Of a stretch of DNA of 64,000 nucleotides, positions 39,552-49,504 are shown piece after piece. The stretch lies in the NCBI RefSeq assembly GCF_001312865.1, contig NZ_BBER01000002.1, positions 62,001 through 126,000 on the forward strand. Direction: 5' to 3'. The DNA comes from Lacticaseibacillus thailandensis DSM 22698 = JCM 13996 (lineage in GTDB: Bacteria; Bacillota; Bacilli; Lactobacillales; Lactobacillaceae). The notes below the pieces were generated by a model. It saw only the letters and a list, made by a program, of their open reading frames with translations. It searched no databases and was not told the origin of the DNA. Positions within the stretch are counted from its first letter, which is position 1. Every line of letters starts with the position of its first letter. The translations under genes and the position numbers were made by a program.

Positions 39552-40358
39552 ATGTTTATGAAGGCGTTATTGATTGGGATCATCAGTATCATCGCCATGC
39601 TCGATTCACGATTGTTCGGGCGTTCCAATCTTGAACGGCCGTTGATTGTTAGTACATTGGTTGGTCTCGTGTTGGGCGATGTCACCAAAGGGCTAATGGT
39701 TGGTGCCTCGTTGGAATTGATTTCCATGGGGTTGGTCAATGTTGGTGCTGCCGTAGCAACGGATATGGTGTTGGGTTCAATTATTGCGACTGCCTTTGCT
39801 ATTCTATCGAACACCTCTGCTCAGGCGGCGTTGACCGTGGCAATTCCAATTGCGGTCTTTGGCCAGTTGCTGGGGATCGTGGTGCGGATGTTGATGTCAT
39901 CCCTGTCACACATGGCTGAACGGGACATTGAAAAAGGTAAGTTCAAGCGTGTCCTTAGCTACCACATCGTCTGGGGGATGGTCTTCTATTCACTGATGTA
40001 CTTCATCCCCACGTTTATTGCTATTTACTTCGGTACTGGTGTTGTTAGCGCCATTGTTAAGGAAATTCCGGACTGGCTAACCAACGGGTTGACACTTTCT
40101 AGTAAGATCTTGCCAGCATTTGGGTTTGCCCTGTTGATGTCAACGATGCTATCTAAAAAGACGGCGGTATACCTGTTCCTCGGTTTCTTCATCACGGCTT
40201 ACGCCAACATTTCGGTTACCGGTGTAGCCATCTTCGCTGTATTGCTGGCTCTAGTGGTCAACGAATTCTTGCCGAAGGCTGGTAAGGGTAATGGTACAGC
40301 AGCCACGGCCGATTCCACGGATGATAGTGACGATGACGATGACCTTGAGGAACTATGA
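39552..40358 (+). CDS. PTS mannose-family EIIC with acidic tail
   Basis: 268 aa. Multi-helix EIIC protein beginning MFMKALLIGIISIIAMLDSRLFGRSNLERPL-like, with the family signature GLVLGDVTKGLMVGASLELI. After the last helix it ends in a run of Asp/Glu (DSTDDSDDDDDLEEL). ATG 39552 has the better spacing from AAAGGAG than GTG 39543. Confidence 0.92.
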   Translation: MFMKALLIGIISIIAMLDSRLFGRSNLERPLIVSTLVGLVLGDVTKGLMVGASLELISMGLVNVGAAVATDMVLGSIIATAFAILSNTSAQAALTVAIPIAVFGQLLGIVVRMLMSSLSHMAERDIEKGKFKRVLSYHIVWGMVFYSLMYFIPTFIAIYFGTGVVSAIVKEIPDWLTNGLTLSSKILPAFGFALLMSTMLSKKTAVYLFLGFFITAYANISVTGVAIFAVLLALVVNEFLPKAGKGNGTAATADSTDDSDDDDDLEEL

Positions 40359-40376
40359 GGAAAGGAGTGAGCAATC

Positions 40377-41216
40377 ATGGCAGATGAAACTAAAAACATG
40401 ACCCCGGCACAACGCAAAGCCCTACGCAAAAAGTCCTGGTCGTTTACTTGGCGGTCTTGGGCCATCCAGGCCTCGTGGAACTACGAACGTCAAATGAACA
40501 TGGGTTTTCTATACGGAATTGCGCCAACTTTGAACCGTTTGTACAGCAAGCCGGAAGACCTGGAGAAGAAGAAGGCAGCTTATCAGCGGCACATGGCTTT
40601 CTATAACTGTACGCCGCAAACAAGTTCATTTGTTCTCGGGCTCGTGACTTCGATGGAAGAGGAGTACGCCAAGGATCCGTCATCTCTAGATCCTGATTCT
40701 ATTAACGCCGTTAAGTCCTCCCTGATGGGTCCACTGTCAGGTGTTGGTGACTCGTTCTTCCAGGGCACGATTCGTATCTTGGCCTTCAGTCTTGGGATTA
40801 ATCTTGCTCAACATGGTAGCATCTTAGGACCAATCCTCGCGATGGTAATTTCCTTGATTCCATCGTTTGCCGTTACTTACTGGGGTGGTCAATTCGGTTA
40901 TACCGCCGGCAAGAAATACTTGAAGATTTTGACCGGTGGTGGCTTGATGAACCGCGTGATGTACCTGGTTAATATTGTTGGTCTGATGGTTATTGGAGCG
41001 ATGATTGCCAGCATGATTGGTATTACGACGCCAATCAAGGTTGGTACGGCCTTCAACCTGCAGAAGACGCTGAATAGTATCTTCCCGCAGATGATTCCGT
41101 TGGCCTTTACGTTCCTGATGTACTGGATGCTCCGGAAGAAGGTCGGTACTGGTTGGATTCTGCTCTTCTGTATCGGCGGCGGCATTCTGTTGAGCGTTCT
41201 GGGAATCTTTGCTTAG
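40377..41216 (+). CDS. PTS mannose-family EIID
   Basis: 279 aa. Family features: SWAIQASWNYERQMNMGFLYGIAP near the N-terminus, MEEEYA, SLMGPLSGVGDSFFQG and a C-terminal pair of helices. It forms the membrane channel with EIIC. ATG 40377 follows AAAGGAGTGAGC, 19 bases after EIIC. Confidence 0.94.
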   Translation: MADETKNMTPAQRKALRKKSWSFTWRSWAIQASWNYERQMNMGFLYGIAPTLNRLYSKPEDLEKKKAAYQRHMAFYNCTPQTSSFVLGLVTSMEEEYAKDPSSLDPDSINAVKSSLMGPLSGVGDSFFQGTIRILAFSLGINLAQHGSILGPILAMVISLIPSFAVTYWGGQFGYTAGKKYLKILTGGGLMNRVMYLVNIVGLMVIGAMIASMIGITTPIKVGTAFNLQKTLNSIFPQMIPLAFTFLMYWMLRKKVGTGWILLFCIGGGILLSVLGIFA

Positions 41217-41284
41217 TTTATTTTCATTAATTTGGATGCGGTTGGTTAGAAACCAAATCAAAAATCTATAGGAGGAATTACATT

Positions 41285-42262
41285 ATGAGTACTTTGTCAC
41301 CTAAGGAAATTATTGCAGCTATTAAGAAGGACCACAGCGATATCAACCAAGTTTTGTTTGTTGGTTGTGGTGCGTCAATGTCTGATTTGTATCCTGGCTA
41401 CTACTTCACCCTACACGAAACTAAGAGTGTGCGGACTGCGATTATTACCGCAAACGAGTTCAACTATGATGCACCAAAGAACATTGACGATAAGACCATC
41501 GTGATTACCGCTTCCCTTGGTGGTACGACTCCAGAATCTGTTGAAGCGACGAAGAACGCGACGAAGTGGGGTGCTAACGTCATTGCTCTTTCCAACAATC
41601 CTGACGCTCCAATTCTCAAGGCGGCTGAGTACAACATCCTCCACGGCTTCCACGAAAGCTACTCCGCTAAGGTCCAGAAGATGACTAACGCGTTGAAGTT
41701 AGCCGTTGAAATTAAGAACCAGTTTGAAGGCTATGATTACTATGACGAGGCCCAGACCGCCTTTGATGGTCTGTACGACCTGATTGATGAGCAGGTTAAG
41801 CATGTAGGCCCAGAGGCCAAGAAGTTTGGTGAATTGTACAAGAACGATTCCACGATTCACGTACTGGCCAGTGGTGCTACTTGGGGCGTTGGCTATGCAA
41901 CTGGTAGCTTCCTGTTTGAGGAAATGCAGTGGATCACGGCGCCAGTACACAACTCCGGTGAATACTTCCACGGCCCATTCGAACTGACGGAAAAGGATGC
42001 GCCATACCTGCTGTTTGCTAACGATGGGAGTACACGGCCGATGGACATGCGGGCGCTGACCTTCCTGCAGCGGTTCGATGCCAAGATTACTTTGGTTGAC
42101 GCTAAGGACTTTGGCCTGTCAGCTATCGCTGGTCCGCACGTCATTGATTACTTCAACCCAATGCTGTTGACTGGTGTCTTCCGCGCCTACGCTGAGGAAT
42201 TAGCCGCAAAGCGTGACCACCCACTTTCCAAGCGTCGTTACATGTGGAAGTTAACTTACTAA
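41285..42262 (+). CDS. SIS domain protein, sugar-amine deglycase-like, copy 2 (intact)
   Basis: 325 aa, the only undamaged SIS gene here. FVGCGASMSDLYPGYYF and TASLGGTTPESVEATK in domain 1; HVLASGATWGVGYATGSFLFEEMQW and GEYFHGPFELTE in domain 2; ends KRRYMWKLTY. Placement directly after EIIABCD is that of GfrE/GfrF in glucoselysine/fructoselysine loci, where EII phosphorylates the Amadori compound at C6 and the deglycase releases glucose-6-phosphate plus lysine. The substrate is inference. ATG 41285 follows TAGGAGGAATTAC. Confidence 0.9.
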   Translation: MSTLSPKEIIAAIKKDHSDINQVLFVGCGASMSDLYPGYYFTLHETKSVRTAIITANEFNYDAPKNIDDKTIVITASLGGTTPESVEATKNATKWGANVIALSNNPDAPILKAAEYNILHGFHESYSAKVQKMTNALKLAVEIKNQFEGYDYYDEAQTAFDGLYDLIDEQVKHVGPEAKKFGELYKNDSTIHVLASGATWGVGYATGSFLFEEMQWITAPVHNSGEYFHGPFELTEKDAPYLLFANDGSTRPMDMRALTFLQRFDAKITLVDAKDFGLSAIAGPHVIDYFNPMLLTGVFRAYAEELAAKRDHPLSKRRYMWKLTY

Positions 42263-42286
42263 TAGCGGAAATTGATAGTGTTTCAC

Positions 42287-42320
42287 CAGTCAAGGAGCGG
42301 CAACTGCCGCTCCTTCTGGT
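42287..42320 (+). other. Strong intra-operon hairpin
   Basis: AAGGAGCGGC pairs with GCCGCTCCTT with outer CCAG/CTGG pairs, without a clear T run. It may stabilise the upstream mRNA or partly terminate before the HAD-rpoN-yitT part. Confidence 0.5.
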
Positions 42321-42386
42321 GGTTTTGGGGTCACATTGCTAGCACTCTGGGTACTGATTGTTTAAACGAAAGGAGAGGCTACGTGG

Positions 42387-43044
42387 ATGCAGGCCACGTG
42401 GCGAAAAGTCTATATGTTTACAGGAGTTATTTTCGACATGGATGGCGTTCTGGTTAACAGCGAACAGTTCTACTTTGATCGGCGCATGCAGTTCTTTCGT
42501 GAAAAAAAATCTGCACCCAGGTTCCACCGATATTCGGGACTATTTGGGCATGTCCAACGAACAAGTTTGGTCCGCGCTCGTACCTGATGATGAGCGGCGT
42601 CAGCAGTTGCATAAAGAATATTTGCCCTATCAGGCTAGCCACCCAATCGATTATGCCCGGTTTATGTTTCCGGGGGTTAAACCATTGTTACGGTATTTGA
42701 AGGGGCATCATGTGGCAGTAGGATTGGCATCCGCTGGCATTTACGGTGATATTTATCGTATGCTAGATGAATGTCAAATCACCCAGTACTTTACGGAGGT
42801 ACTGAGTGGTGAAGAAGTACCGCATAATAAGCCGGAACCTGATATTTATTTGCGGATGGTGGAATTGTTGAGCATACCTGCAGCCAACTGCCTAGTTATT
42901 GAAGACAGTACCAACGGTATCGCGGCCGCCAAAGCTGCGGGGTTGACTACCTGGGCGATTGATCAGTCTGAGTACGGAGTGGATCAGTCGCGTGCTGACC
43001 GGATCGTTGGTAGCTTAGATGAGGTACGTAAGTCGTTGAAATAA
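42387..43044 (+). CDS. HAD family hydrolase, beta-phosphoglucomutase-like (one frame break)
   Basis: About 218 aa. FDMDGVLVNSE (motif I, nucleophilic and acid Asp), SAG (motif II), KPEPDIYLRM (motif III Lys) and VIEDSTNGIAAAKAAG (motif IV). The frame breaks at the A8 run 42502-42509; seven A gives REKNLHPGSTDIRDYLGM. ATG 42387 follows AAAGGAGAGGC. A sugar-phosphate phosphatase or mutase acting on the sugar released upstream is likely. Confidence 0.88.
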
Positions 43045-43065
43045 CACTAGCGAGGGGGCTAAACC

Positions 43066-44324
43066 ATGAAACTAGAACAATCGATTCGACAGAGCCAGCG
43101 GTTGCTGCTGTCACAAACCATGCAGCAGTCACTCAAGGTGCTACAAATGGATGGGTTTAGCCTGCGTGAATACCTTAATGACTTAAGTATGAGTAACCCG
43201 TTGGTTGATGTGCCGGCATCTAGTGACATTGACGTTTCCAACTTTGAACCCGGTACGGCGTCAACCTACGACAATCTTTACGATTATTTGAACATGCAAG
43301 TTGAGTTGAGGTATAGCGATAAACCACTACGCAAAGTGGTGACGGCATTAATCCAGAATTTAGACCATGATGGGTTGCTACAGGTGGATGAGGAACGTTT
43401 CATTGCAGAACAGGGCATCAACCAGGTACAGTTTCTTGACGCCTTGACCCTCTTACAGTCGCTAGATCCGCCTGGTGTTGGCGGCCGTACACTCCAAGAG
43501 GTGCTGGTTGTTCAAGCGCGGATGTTACCGGACTGCCCACCACTAGTAACGGAGATTTTGACCAACCATTATTGGAATTTCCTGCATAATGATGTACACC
43601 GTATTCTAACTACGACTGATGCGACCGTGGATGAATTTCTGCAGGCTAAGGCGATCATTGGTGGATTTACTGCGCATCCCGGAGCCGGTTTTGGGGATGA
43701 GCAGACACAGTACCGTATTCCTGACATTAAGGTGCGTCCCAATGAGGGTGGTTATCGGGTTTACCTGACCAAGGCCGGTCGACCGCAACTGGTTTTTAAT
43801 ACCGATGAGTATGATGAACTGCGTCAGCGTGGGGACGAACAGTTACAGAGTTACCTGGCAATTTGGCCGAGGAATATCACTCCGTCAAGCGCATCCTCCA
43901 ACGCCGTGAAGACACCATCGGGCTGGTAGCCCAGTATGTCGTCGGGGTGCAATGGCCCTACCTCAATCGTGAGCAGGGTTTCATCAATGAGCTTTTGCTG
44001 CGTGATGTGGCAAGTGCGGTTGGTGCATCCGAATCGACTGTAAGTCGGGCTTTGAAGGATGAATATATTGATAGTCCCCGTGGTGTATTACCGATGAATT
44101 CATTACTGACCCGGCGTAGTACAAGCAAAGAAGAGCATTCGGCTGACAACGAACTCATGCATGGTATACGGACAATTGTTGAAGGTGAGGACCCCCAGAA
44201 GCCGTTGAGTGATCAAAAGATAGCGGATGCTTTAGAAAAGCAGGGTATCAAGATTGCTAGACGCACGGTGGCCAAGTATCGGGGCGTAATGGGGATTGCG
44301 GATAAAAAGATGCGCAAGAAGTAG
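43066..44324 (+). CDS. rpoN: RNA polymerase sigma-54 factor (one frame break)
   Basis: About 419 aa. Region I at the N-terminus is Gln/Leu-rich (RQSQRLLLSQTMQQSLKVLQM); the core-binding region and HTH (VASAVGASESTVSRALKDEY) follow; the RpoN box is ARRTVAKYR near the end. A lost base near 43862 splits it; LANLAEEYHSVKRIL restores the frame. Having rpoN in the same cluster as a LevR activator and a -24/-12 promoter suggests that the factor is devoted to PTS control, as is common in Firmicutes. Confidence 0.95.
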
Positions 44325-44335
44325 TGGTGGCTAAA

Positions 44336-45250
44336 ATGGCAATGATTAATCCAAAAGTACGGCAAGTAAAAATCTGGCGGAAATTAGCAATTTCGGTACT
44401 GTACGGGCTGAGCTTAAGTTTAGCGTTGAACTTATTTTGGCAACCGGGTCATATCTCGGCTGGGGGTGTAACCGGTGTAGCCCAAGTTATTGCGATCATC
44501 TTCCGTCGCTTCCTGAATTTTCGGGTGGCAGGGGTGTCGACAACTGCAGTGATGAATACTGCTAACCTCTTCTTTATCCTCAACGTTCCCTTAATTTGGA
44601 TGGCTTGGAAAGAGATTGGTCGTGAGTTTACGGCCTTCACGTTGATTACCGTTGTTAGTTCATCGATATTGATCAATATGACGACTGGTCTAGCACCATT
44701 GACGCGCGACCCGATGATTTGTGCTATTTTTGGAGCAGTTATCAATAGTGCAGCAATCGGTCTGGCGTTGCGTAATGGTTTGTCCAGTGGTGGTACGGAC
44801 ATTGTGGGGATGTTGCTCCACAAGTATTACAACGTGTCAGTTGGGTCGGTCAGCATCGCGGTCAACGCGGTCGTTGTTATTGTAACGGGTTTCCTAGAGG
44901 GTTGGCCGCACGCCCTTTATTCGGTCATCGCTATTTTTGTCGGGGGTCGTGCTATGGACTTCCTGTACACGCGACAGCAGCGATTACAGGTCATGATTGT
45001 GACGGACCAAAGCAAGGCTGACGACCTACTAAAGGCAGTTCACCAAGAGATGCGCCATGGTATTACCGTGTTTAAGGACACTGAGGGTGGTTATAAGCAC
45101 GAAAGTAAGACGGTATTGTTGACCATTATTTCACGGGCAGAGTTTCATGATCTCGAGGAGACCATTCGAGCACACGATCGGAATGCTTTTATTTCCAGCA
45201 CTAAGGTGGTGGAAATGGCAGGAAGGTTTATTGAGCCAGCGGTGGAATAG
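44336..45250 (+). CDS. YitT family membrane protein (DUF161/DUF2179)
   Basis: 304 aa. Five to six helices (LYGLSLSLALNLFWQPGHISAGGVTGVAQVI and GLSSGGTDIVGMLLH are family marks), then the cytoplasmic DUF2179 domain (QQRLQVMIVTDQSK..GGYKHESKTVLLTIISR). Function is not established. ATG 44336 is chosen; GTG starts at 44324/44327 overlap the rpoN stop. It is last in the transcript, before a hairpin at 45270. Confidence 0.9.
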   Translation: MAMINPKVRQVKIWRKLAISVLYGLSLSLALNLFWQPGHISAGGVTGVAQVIAIIFRRFLNFRVAGVSTTAVMNTANLFFILNVPLIWMAWKEIGREFTAFTLITVVSSSILINMTTGLAPLTRDPMICAIFGAVINSAAIGLALRNGLSSGGTDIVGMLLHKYYNVSVGSVSIAVNAVVVIVTGFLEGWPHALYSVIAIFVGGRAMDFLYTRQQRLQVMIVTDQSKADDLLKAVHQEMRHGITVFKDTEGGYKHESKTVLLTIISRAEFHDLEETIRAHDRNAFISSTKVVEMAGRFIEPAVE

Positions 45251-45269
45251 AATAAATTAATATAAGGAG

Positions 45270-45336
45270 AAGGATTCGCGTAGTTAAGGCCTGACTGTCG
45301 ATAATGGTAGTGAGGGGTCTTGCACGGATCCTTTTT
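45270..45336 (+). terminator. Probable terminator after yitT
   Basis: AAGGATTCGCGTA (from 45270) pairs with TGCACGGATCCTT (45321-45333) with wobble pairs and a long loop, then T5. Confidence 0.55.
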
Positions 45337-45383
45337 GTGGGTCTCCGTCAAATGCTGTTGGTTTCAATATTTTCAAATTGCCG

Positions 45384-45411
45384 AGGTTTTCCATTTTGGA
45401 AAACCTTTTTG
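45384..45411 (+). terminator. Hairpin with T-run inside the IS end
   Basis: AGGTTTTCCA pairs with TGGAAAACCT, then T5. Outward-facing terminator near the left IS end. Confidence 0.65.
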
Positions 45412-45415
45412 TTAT

Positions 45416-46256
45416 CTAGGCGACTAGTTGGTAAATACGATCGAAAAAGTTTTGTTGGTTCTTAAAGCCAAAACAGTTACGTTTCAAGGATTTGATCAGG
45501 CAGTTCTCGCCCCCCAATCAGGCCATTGCTACAGGGACTGGTGGTGGCTACTAGCACATTCTGGCGTTTTTGTCTTAGTGTCGCCATCTGTCCACTGCGT
45601 TGCCGGTGTTGCGGTATGTATCCAGGACCCGCCAGAAAGCTATTGTATTGCCTGACATTAGAGCATTATGTAGATTGAGGTAGGCTTCGTAGACCGTTTG
45701 TAGTTGAAGCTGATGATCAAGACCAAAATCAAAGGCTCTCTGCTCGGTCATATATTCATTGATTCCGAACAGAAAGTGCAACCGTCGGGCGTCAGGGTCA
45801 GTCTTATGGAATAAGCGCCACTGGGACTTAAGCACCTTGTATTGCAAGGTGTGGGAGTCATCAATCTGTTTGAGGACCACAATCCGGGTTTGGCCAAGGG
45901 CATGACCTAGTAATTTCGCGATGTAAAAGCAATTAATAACGATGCGGACATTCGGAAAGACCGCTTTGATAAAGCGCCAGAATCGTGGGCATTTCAGTCG
46001 CTTCTGGGATCTTAACCCGCGTTAATTCATGCCCGTTGCGTTGGCGATTCGCAAACCCACAATTCTGACAACGTCTGGGCGGGTAAGATAGTTCACAGTA
46101 AATGACGTGGACTTGGCAGGTAACGTCCCGAGAGGATCGTTTTTCGTTACTTGCTGCAGTGACGTTGATGTTAGTATTTGGTATTCCTAGAATAGACAGT
46201 ATTAGATCGTTTTGGAACATTGATCGATAGTTCGCTTGTTGTTTGTTTGATTGCAT
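45416..46256 (-). pseudogene. ISL3 family transposase remnant
   Basis: The N-terminal part starts MQSNKQQANYRSMFQNDLILSILGIPNTNINV and has the zinc-finger Cys pair in RRCQNCGFANRQRNG. A separate frame (45575-45880) gives the region KVLKSQWRLFHKTDPDARRLHFL. The end is read in a third frame as RNCFGFKNQQNFFDRIYQLV. All match ISL3 transposases in order, but the catalytic core between the first two parts is missing, besides frameshifts. Not functional. Confidence 0.85.
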
Positions 46257-46496
46257 AGAGGGACAGCGTGGTTAGCCAATGGGTTGCCCTTTTATTTTGC
46301 CAAAATTGTCATTAAAAATAGGGCCCACACTCGCTGCGTTGGTAGACACCAACAGTAGAAAGTGTAGACCTTTTTTTTGTTACCTACTCACTTATTGAAT
46401 GTGTAAGCACTCAAAATACATGTTGACACGTTCTGGAAAACGGTTACAATAAAAAAATGTAGTAAGACGTATTGAGACGTATTAAGGAGGAGCAAA

Positions 46497-47468
46497 ATGA
46501 TCAAGACAAGCGAAATTGTTAAACGGATTCTTCAGCACAACGAGGGCAAAATTAACTCAGTTTACTTCGTGGCAGCTGGTGGCTCATTGGTCGATATGTA
46601 TGTTTCCTATTACTTCCTACAAGCAGAAAGTACCACACTTACAACGGGTTGGTATACTTCAAACGAATTTGTTCATGTTCAGCCAAAGCGTTTGGGCGCT
46701 AATTCAATCGTATTTGTTTGCTCGCACAGTGGTAGTACGCCAGAATCCGTGGAGGCAGCGCATGTTGCCCAACAAGCGGGAGCAGTCACAGTAGGGCTGA
46801 CGTTCAATGCTAAGGCTGAGTTACTTAAGTATCTGACGAAAAAAAATTGTTTACGAGTGGGGTAATGAACGCGAAGTTGTTAACAATCCGATGGCCATTA
46901 TGTTGGACATGTCTGCACAAATTTTGGCTGGTCTTGAGGGCTACGACCAGTTGCCTGCATTCAGGGATGCTTTTGCCAAGATTGATACTATTGTGGACAA
47001 TGCCATTGATCAAGTTCAGCCACGGACGAAGGCATTTGCAGATAAGTATGCTCATGAGAAAATGTTCTACATTTTGGGGAGTGGCCCATCCTTTGGGCAT
47101 GCTTATGGCTTCGCAATTTGCAGCCTGATGGAAATGCAGTGGTTGGATGCAGCGCCAATTCACTCAGGCGAATATTTCCACGGACCATTTGAGGTTACCG
47201 ACAAAAATAAGCCATATATTGTATTGGAAAGTGTTGGCCGTACGCGTCCGCTCGATGAACGTGCTCTCAAGTTCTTACACAAGTATGCTGAAAAGGTTGA
47301 GGTTGTTGATGCAAAGGAATTGGGCCTGGACATGATTGATAGTAAAGTGGCTGAGTTCTTCAACCCAATTCTCTTCTATACTATTCTCAGTGAGTACCGT
47401 GCAAAGCTGGCGGATAAACGTGACCATTCACTAGACGTTCGCCGCTATATGGCAAGGTGCCATACTAA
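46497..47468 (+). CDS. SIS domain protein, sugar-amine deglycase-like, copy 3 (two frame breaks)
   Basis: About 323 aa. FVAAGGSLVDMYVSYYFLQ and CSHSGSTPESVEAAH in domain 1, FYILGSGPSFGHAYGFAICSLMEMQW and GEYFHGPFEVTD in domain 2. The A8 run at 46840-46847 is one base long (seven A gives TKKIVYEWGNERE). A base is missing near 47458, after which the natural end is TAA at 47466-47468. ATG 46497 follows AAGGAGGAGCAAA. It leads an operon with its own GntR and PTS genes; a cre-like TGGAAAACGGTTACA is ~65 bases upstream. Confidence 0.87.
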
Positions 47469-47497
47469 AAAAAAGGTTATTTGGGGGAACAATAATT

Positions 47498-48209
47498 ATG
47501 AGCGCACGGGTGACGAAGTATGAGCAGGTAATGACTAGCATCCGGCAGAAGATACTATCAGGGGAATACTTCGTTGGTAGCCAATTACCAAGTGAGCCAC
47601 AACTACAAAAACAATACGGTGTTAGCCGCGTGACTATACGGCTTGCGGTAGACGGATTGGTTAAGGATGGCCTAGTAGAGCGGGTTCAAGGCAAAGGTAG
47701 TTTTGTTCAAAGGCCACAACGGGTTAGTCGTCTGGTGCGCGAGAGTTCAGTTGAAAGCTTTTCCAAAGTGGCACTAGCAAGTGGCTTTCACCCACAAACA
47801 AAAGTTTTAAAGGTAGAGCGGGTAGTTGCTACCGCTGCATTGCAAAGTAAATTTAATGTTGATGTCACTGGTTTGTTGCATACTGTCCGGTTACGTTTTT
47901 TTGGATCAAGATCCAATCTTTTTGGAAAATAATTATTATCCGTTACCGCGATTTGCCACACTAGGCGATTACGATTTAAATGGTTCCCTGTATGAAATTT
48001 TTCGGGAGCATTTTGGAATTACTAGTCTGGATTCTGACGATACCACTTTGAGTGTTGTGACAGCCGATGTAGAAACAGCCAAATTATTGCAACGTTCGGT
48101 TGGTTTTCCCCTATTTTCGATGAAGACTGAGATATTTGATCAGAATAAGAAAATTGTGCAATACGGTGAGCAGTTGATAGTGTCAGACAGATATCAATTC
48201 AAGATTTAG
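47498..48209 (+). CDS. GntR/HutC family regulator, copy 2 (one frame break)
   Basis: About 236 aa. Winged helix YEQVMTSIRQKILSGEYFVGSQLPSEPQLQKQYGVSRVTIRLAVDGL with GKGSFVQ wing, then a UTRA domain (RFLDQDPIFLENNYYPLPRF after the 7-base T run at 47895-47901 is shortened by one). It is co-transcribed in the middle of the operon, unlike the divergent GntR at 34 kb, which it resembles. Probably senses the phosphorylated substrate of this PTS. Confidence 0.9.
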
Positions 48210-48227
48210 TAAAAGGAGGGATGACTA

Positions 48228-48696
48228 ATGATTAAATTTATACGGGTGGACCATCGATTGTTACATGGTCAAACAGCCCTGTCGTGGTATGGTGCGACTC
48301 ATGCTAATTGTGTATTAATTGCTAACGATGATGTGCCTAATGATCCTATTCGTAAAGCCACAACTAAAATGGCACGGCCAGTAGGGGCTAAGTTGGTCAT
48401 CATGCCAATTCAAAAAAAGTATTGATCAGATTAACAGTGGCATTGCCGATAAATATGACATCATGATTGTGGTTGAGAGCATCCATGATGCTTACCGTTT
48501 GATTTCAGGTTTGAAGGATAAGCCTGAAAGCTTAAATCTTGGTGGCACCAAGAAGACCGATGACACTGAAAACATTTCCACGGCGGTTAATGTGACCGCG
48601 CAAGATAAGGTTGAGCTTAAGAAATTGTCAACTAGTGGCGTCAAAGTATACATCCAACAAGTTCCCACGGCGGCTTCGAAAACCGTCGACTTCTGA
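48228..48696 (+). CDS. PTS mannose-family EIIB, cluster 2 (one frame break)
   Basis: About 156 aa. IRVDHRLLHGQTALSW with His13; LGGTKKTDDTENIS and YIQQVPTAASK are family marks. The A7 run at 48411-48417 is one base long; six A gives IQKSIDQINSG. ATG 48228 follows AAAAGGAGGGATGACT. No EIIA gene lies in this operon. Confidence 0.9.
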
Positions 48697-48710
48697 AAGA
48701 GGTGAGCGAA

Positions 48711-49504
48711 ATGCTTTTGAAGACACTATTAATTGGGCTGGTGGCCCTCATCGGCTATGGCGAGTATTACCTTACTGGACGTGGCCAGGTAGCGCGTCCA
48801 ATAGTAATTGGTCCGCTCACTGGACTGGTGCTTGGCCACTTGACGACGGGTATTGAAGTTGGGGCTGCCTTGGAGTTAGCCTACATTGGCGTGATTGAAA
48901 TTGGTGCTTCGGTTCCACAGGACATGGTTTCCTCTGGAGTTCTAGGGACGGTGTTTGCAATTTCTACTGGTAAGGGCATCTCGGCAGCTCTGACGTTTGG
49001 GTTGCCATTGTCCATGCTGGTTCTGTTGGTGCAAAACTTGGCCTATGTATTCATTGCTCCTCTGTATGTGGCTAAATGTGATCAATATGCACGTGAGGGC
49101 AAGCCCAGGAAGTTAAGCTTGATGGCTTTTTGGGGTGGCACGTGCGTCAATTTCGTTCCCTCAGCCATTTTAATTATGCTTGCTTATTACTTTGGTACCG
49201 GGTTTTCATCCGCCATTGTTGGTTTCATTCCAAAATTTGTTCAGGATGGCCTAGTGGTTGCCAGTGGGCTTTTACCAGCGTTTGGGTTTGCTATGCTAAT
49301 TCAGCAAATTTTGCGTAAAGAAATCGTGCCGTACTTAATCCTAGGCTTTGTATTAGCGGCTTACCTTAAGGTTCCAATTATTGCATCGCCATTATTGGTA
49401 TGGTGATCATTATGATCATGTACTACAACGAGAAGAAAAATAAGGCTTCACAGCAGCAAGTTTTGGGAGGTTCAGATGATGAAGACGACACAGACAGCTT
49501 CTAA
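48711..49504 (+). CDS. PTS mannose-family EIIC, cluster 2 (one frame break)
   Basis: About 264 aa. MLLKTLLIGLVALIGYGEYYLTGRGQVARP and GLVLGHLTTGIEVGAALEL are typical. A lost base near 49391 gives a false stop at 49406. The restored frame continues IIGMVIIMIMYYNEKKNK and an acidic end (GSDDEDDTDSF), stopping at 49502-49504 inside the start of EIID. ATG 48711 is chosen over GTG 48702. Confidence 0.88.

Larger units (their letters stand above)
45340..46370 (-). mobile_element. Deleted ISL3-like insertion sequence
   Basis: Imperfect 23-bp terminal inverted repeats, 45340-45362 and 46348-46370 (both ending in GGTCT outward and CTGTTGGT inward), bound a 1.03-kb segment carrying an ISL3-type transposase relic. 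Full ISL3 elements are about 1.5 kb, so roughly a third is missing. Target duplication cannot be confirmed because both outer flanks are T-rich. Confidence 0.75.

Noticed and set aside
45332-46379. Target site duplication of the ISL3-like element (T-rich octamer on both sides)
   Set aside because: Both flanks are T-runs and run lengths are unreliable in this sequence, so identity is not meaningful.
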